Assembly: GCF_004193775.1 (NCBI RefSeq)
Contig: NC_041005.1
Location: 11,596,501 to 11,660,500 of the forward strand
Source: Glycine soja
Taxonomy: Eukaryota > Streptophyta > Magnoliopsida > Fabales > Fabaceae
Direction: 5' to 3'
Length of the DNA stretch: 64,000 bases
Positions 61,401-64,000 of the stretch are shown piece by piece (positions within the stretch are counted from its first letter, which is position 1; every line of letters starts with the position of its first letter). Position numbers and translations under genes: made by a program. Below the pieces are notes generated by a model. The model had not been told where the DNA came from and did no database searches. It was given only the letters and a program-made list of their open reading frames with translations.

Positions 61401-62759
61401 CAAAATTTTTCATCACACATGCAGATCTAGCGGAAATAATATCAGGTGACAAGTGTTTAAACATAGCGATACTACAATTGTGGACCATGTAAGTCATTTT
61501 GCTGCAACCTTTATGTTTGATTACCTGATAACCATTATTTTTAAATCTAAAACATTTAAAATAATCATGACTTGTCTTCCAAATAGATTTATGAATGAGT
61601 GCGGTAGAAGCAAAGCTGATCAGTCACTATATGGTTTGCTAGAGCCTCAATCTATACAAAATGCTAAGGAAAGACGTCAACAATGCCAACAATACATTGA
61701 AACATGGGTCAAGGAATCACAAAGGCAGTTGTATTTAGGAGCTTACTTGCATCAGTAAGTTCAATTGTTCTTCGAATTTAAGTTTTTTTTTTGTTGTTGT
61801 ACAATTCTGTTATTATAATTGTCCAATTCAGGGCACATTGGCAACTATTTGTTCTCCACCCAAGGGAAAACACGGTCGTTTGGTTTTGTTCTCTGAGGAA
61901 GAAGCCTGATATTAACATCAAAGGTGCAATTAACAGGTTCTATTCAAATATACAAATCATGGCATCCTTTAGTTGGTAATTGTTGTTACATATACAACAA
62001 AAATGGTTGTCATATATATGCTTTTTTTTTAACTAGTGCAATGAAGACAATAACCAGTTCTTTTGAAGGCATGTCTAATCAAGGTGCACCTCGGTGGGTT
62101 GAACCCATGGTAATCAGTACTTGTTTGTAATGAACCGTTTGTACATATTTAAGTGTTGAATGTTAAGTAACCATTAAAAATGTTATATGTAGAGTAATGT
62201 GCAAACTTGAGGGTTTGAGTGCGGATATTATGTCATGCACTGGATGTGGTGCATCGTGACTGCCGATTTGAAGGATGACTGGCACAAGGTAAACATAATG
62301 CATAGAGTTACAATTGTAACTTTGGTTAATATTTGTTAAGTTACTAATAATTTTATCTAATGTTAATTTTGTAGTGGTTTTCTGATGGCTCATCATTAGA
62401 CGTGGAGGCCATCACAACAGTTCGACAGAAATGGGCAACTTACTTTTTATCTTTTAGGAAAAGCAGTTGCTAAATTTGATTTGTATTATGTACAAGTACA
62501 TTTTTCCTGTGGTTTCATCAAAGAATTAGAACAATTATGGTTGCAACTTTGTATGTTGGATACATTAGAGGATCATTAATTCAAAAAAGGGTATTCAATT
62601 TGCATGGACTTATATATGTAGGATGCATGTCATTTGATGCTATTGTTCAGATTTCATTTGATGCTATTATTTAATTTGCATGGTCTGATTTAATTTATAG
62701 GTATCAGAGATCAATGTAAAAAAAATGCATCAATAAAACAAAGAAAATAAAAAAACTTA

Positions 62760-63258
62760 GACATACAAAGACGGTTCCCGAAAACATCGTAAAATGACAA
62801 CATAATGTAGACCTACAAAGACGTTTCCCATAAAACGTCTTAGTATGCAGTCTTGACATGCCATCTAAGACGATCATAAAAACCGTCGTAAATTGGCATA
62901 ACATACAAAGACGGTCATAATAACCGTCTTAAAATGTAAATTATGATTGTTACAATTAAGACGATTTTCCAATAGTCGTCGTAGACGATGCGCACCTACT
63001 AAGACGGTCTTCGTAACCGTCTTAATATCCCAAAATTATCTGTATACTTTAAGACGATTATAGAAGAAACGTTATAATATTTAGCACATACTAAGACGGT
63101 TATTTCTAACCGTCGTAGTATTCAAAACTTACAACGACGATTCCCATAACCGTCGCAAAATAGCTTATACATTTTACAACGTTGGCATTAACGACGGTTG
63201 AAAACCGTCGTGGCATGGGCATAAGAACCGACTTAAAATCCAATTTTTCTAGTAGTGT
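62760..63258. repeat. Right subterminal array of AAGACGGT..ACCGTCTT palindromes
   Basis: About ten inverted pairs of AAGACG(G/A)T and ACCGTC(T/G)T(A) occur at roughly 45-bp spacing up to the CACTA end. Examples are 62925-62935 with its partner, 63001-63025, 63092-63116 and 63190-63215. Subterminal repeats of this kind are bound by TNPA-type proteins in En/Spm elements. Each pair could also form a small hairpin in RNA. Confidence 0.9.
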
Positions 63259-63515
63259 TTGTATTTAACTTCGTAATGGTTAGATTAGCATCTGATCATT
63301 ATGCTTCTGGTATGGTGAGGGGAATATCACCATTTATGATGATAAGCCAGAGTTTTTTCTAAGTGGACTTGATGTACATCTCCATTATGTCTTTCCATTA
63401 AGGGTAGTCCTCTCCTATGAAGTCTAGTGGCCTTTCGAGGGATGCTCTCTCAGCAATGAATTGACCATTGTTGTTGTTATCCACCATCAATATCTTTTCC
63501 TCTAGACATGATCAG
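63259..63515 (-). pseudogene. Ty1/copia gag pseudogene, N-terminal part
   Basis: The reverse strand reads MVDNNNNGQFIAERASLERP, LDFIGEDYP, stop, WKDIMEMYIKST, stop, KKLWLIIINGDIPLTIPEA, two stops, SDANLTITKLNT. This is the DUF4219/UBN2-type N terminus of copia gag (YPYWK.RM..YI.S.....W..I..G). It runs up to the CACTA insertion and resumes at 40411. Confidence 0.82.
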
Positions 63516-63537
63516 GCGCTCAACCCTGAGAGGTTGA

Positions 63538-63549
63538 GCTCTGATACCA
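63538..63549 (-). other. Retrotransposon primer-binding site
   Basis: The reverse strand reads TGGTATCAGAGC, complementary to the 3' end of initiator tRNA-Met and the standard primer-binding site of plant Ty1/copia elements. It lies a few bases inside the LTR edge and 25-50 bases before gag. Confidence 0.93.
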
Positions 63550-63552
63550 ATT

Positions 63553-64000
63553 TGTAAAGGCAAATATCACAAGAAAGGGGGTTGAATTTTATTTTAGACA
63601 TTTTTAAATCCTTTTTCGTGAAAACAAAGTTATCGTCTGAAATAAAACTTTGTAAGATAGATAACAAATTTTTGCAAAAGCAAGTCTAGACGGTGGAAGC
63701 AGATTTTTCAAAACAAAATCAAATTCAAACCTTAGGTCAATTTAAAGCAAACGAGAAATTAAAATATATAAGAAAGAGATTTATACTACTTCATCTCTAG
63801 CCGACTACGTCCAATTCTTGACTAATCACCAAGTTCCACTAACTTCAACAAGTTATAAGCAATAGTCATTGCCACTTCTATCTCTACAACTCAAGCTCTA
63901 CACAAAGCTTGACACAATCCAACATTCTTTATCCTACCAAGCCACGTTTGGCTCTTAAATAAAAAGATTTGTGGTTTTCTTGCTCACTGACTAAATCTCA
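63553..64000 (-). mobile_element. Ty1/copia 5' LTR, incomplete at the window edge
   Basis: The LTR begins (inner edge) at TGTAAAGGCAAATATCAC, whose reverse complement ends in ..TTTACA, next to the primer-binding site. It runs out of the window, so the full length and outer end are not visible. The second LTR is not found to the left of 39700, in line with a truncated element. Confidence 0.8.

Larger units (their letters stand above)
55344..62473 (+). pseudogene. CACTA second gene: TNPA-like region plus Ulp1-type protease domain (nonsense-mutated)
   Basis: Ten exons follow the family layout: 55344-55628, 59788-60000, 60094-60357, 60436-61128, 61235-61488, 61587-61754, 61832-61936, 62037-62109, 62193-62288 and 62375-62473. 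The first exons give a basic Pro/Thr start, GSGPHKEKFHSYLGVVAREK and [15 protein letters not shown], the En/Spm TNPA-like DNA-binding part. Exon 4 holds a Lys/Glu coiled coil (KQEVKKEVEDENKDRMDKMK). The last exons match the C48 (Ulp1/SENP) fold, with the His of AHWQLFVL and the Cys of FECGYYVMHWMW. Premature stops: TGA near 60208, TAG at 60922, TGA near 62205. The first intron is 4.2 kb and contains reverse-strand host gene fragments, so the gene was probably enlarged by captured DNA. The protease may act on SUMO or related conjugates; that is inference from the fold. Confidence 0.88.
40412..63258 (+). mobile_element. 22.8-kb autonomous-type CACTA element with captured genes (element B)
   Basis: The left end CACTACTACAAAAGTGC (40412) and right end TTTTTCTAGTAGTG (to 63258) are CACTA termini. 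TTT flanks both sides as the 3-bp target duplication. Subterminal CCGTCTT/AAGACGGT repeats lie inside each end (40430-40620 and 62760-63245). It carries both standard CACTA genes, TNP2 (52041-55204) and a TNPA/Ulp1-like gene (55344-62473), now with stops. Host gene fragments occupy the 11 kb before TNP2 and the long intron of the second gene. It interrupts a copia gag. Confidence 0.9.

Noticed and set aside
29243..63258. Pairing the CACTA left end at 29243 with the right end at 63258
   Set aside because: Flanking triplets differ (TTC versus TTT), whereas the end at 40412 has matching TTT and restores the copia gag frame.
1..64000. CRISPR arrays, bacterial operons, tRNA or rRNA genes
   Set aside because: No spaced direct-repeat array, no polycistronic gene runs and no recognised tRNA or rRNA sequence; the repeats present are plant transposon or satellite types.

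Overview
This window is nuclear DNA of a dicot plant, most likely a legume close to soybean (Glycine). The evidence is multi-exon genes with GT..AG introns, AT-rich introns, degenerate CCCTAAA telomere-type repeats, and CACTA, Mutator-like (MULE), plant-mobile-domain and Ty1/copia sequences that read like known legume families. The species is inferred from recognised protein families; no search was run. Only one gene looks intact. The rest is layered mobile DNA, much of it carrying pieces of host genes.

Layout: 1-7980 holds a decayed MULE transposase gene (+) facing tail-to-tail a decayed plant-mobile-domain (MAIN-like) gene (-), with a 370-bp interstitial telomere-like tract between them. 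7981-15700 is AT-rich intergenic DNA with small inverted-repeat elements and a triplicated dispersed repeat. 15944-23285 (+) is a complete seven-exon gene for a 291-residue STAR/KH RNA-binding protein of the Arabidopsis At5g56140/At4g26480 type. 23.9-29.1 kb has a tandem duplication, a 650-bp terminal-inverted-repeat element and a broken MuDR-type transposase. 29.2-38.0 kb starts with a CACTA terminus and holds fragments of a GH95 alpha-L-fucosidase gene joined to an INDETERMINATE-domain zinc-finger fragment. This is split by a 5.7-kb CACTA element (31454-37145) that carries fragments of EXECUTER, a MAP kinase, an LRR receptor-like kinase and coatomer beta-prime.

From about 39.7 kb to the right edge there is a reverse-strand Ty1/copia retrotransposon (gag, primer-binding site and LTR). 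Its gag is interrupted by a 22.8-kb CACTA element (40412-63258). The insertion is flanked by TTT on both sides, and the gag reading frame resumes across it. The big CACTA encodes a TNP2 transposase and a second protein with a TNPA-like region and a Ulp1-type protease fold. Both have premature stops. It also carries fragments that read as GH1 beta-glucosidase, a DYW-type PPR, eIF5B, CYP38, a P-class PPR and a UvrD-like helicase, plus unidentified exons.

The most notable content is therefore three gene-capturing CACTA termini/elements of at least two terminal families within 35 kb, two of them nested in other sequences, together carrying pieces of at least a dozen host genes on both strands. 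Repeated glutamine-codon-to-TAG stops are what decay of methylated CAG sites would leave. No rRNA, tRNA or CRISPR array was recognised.
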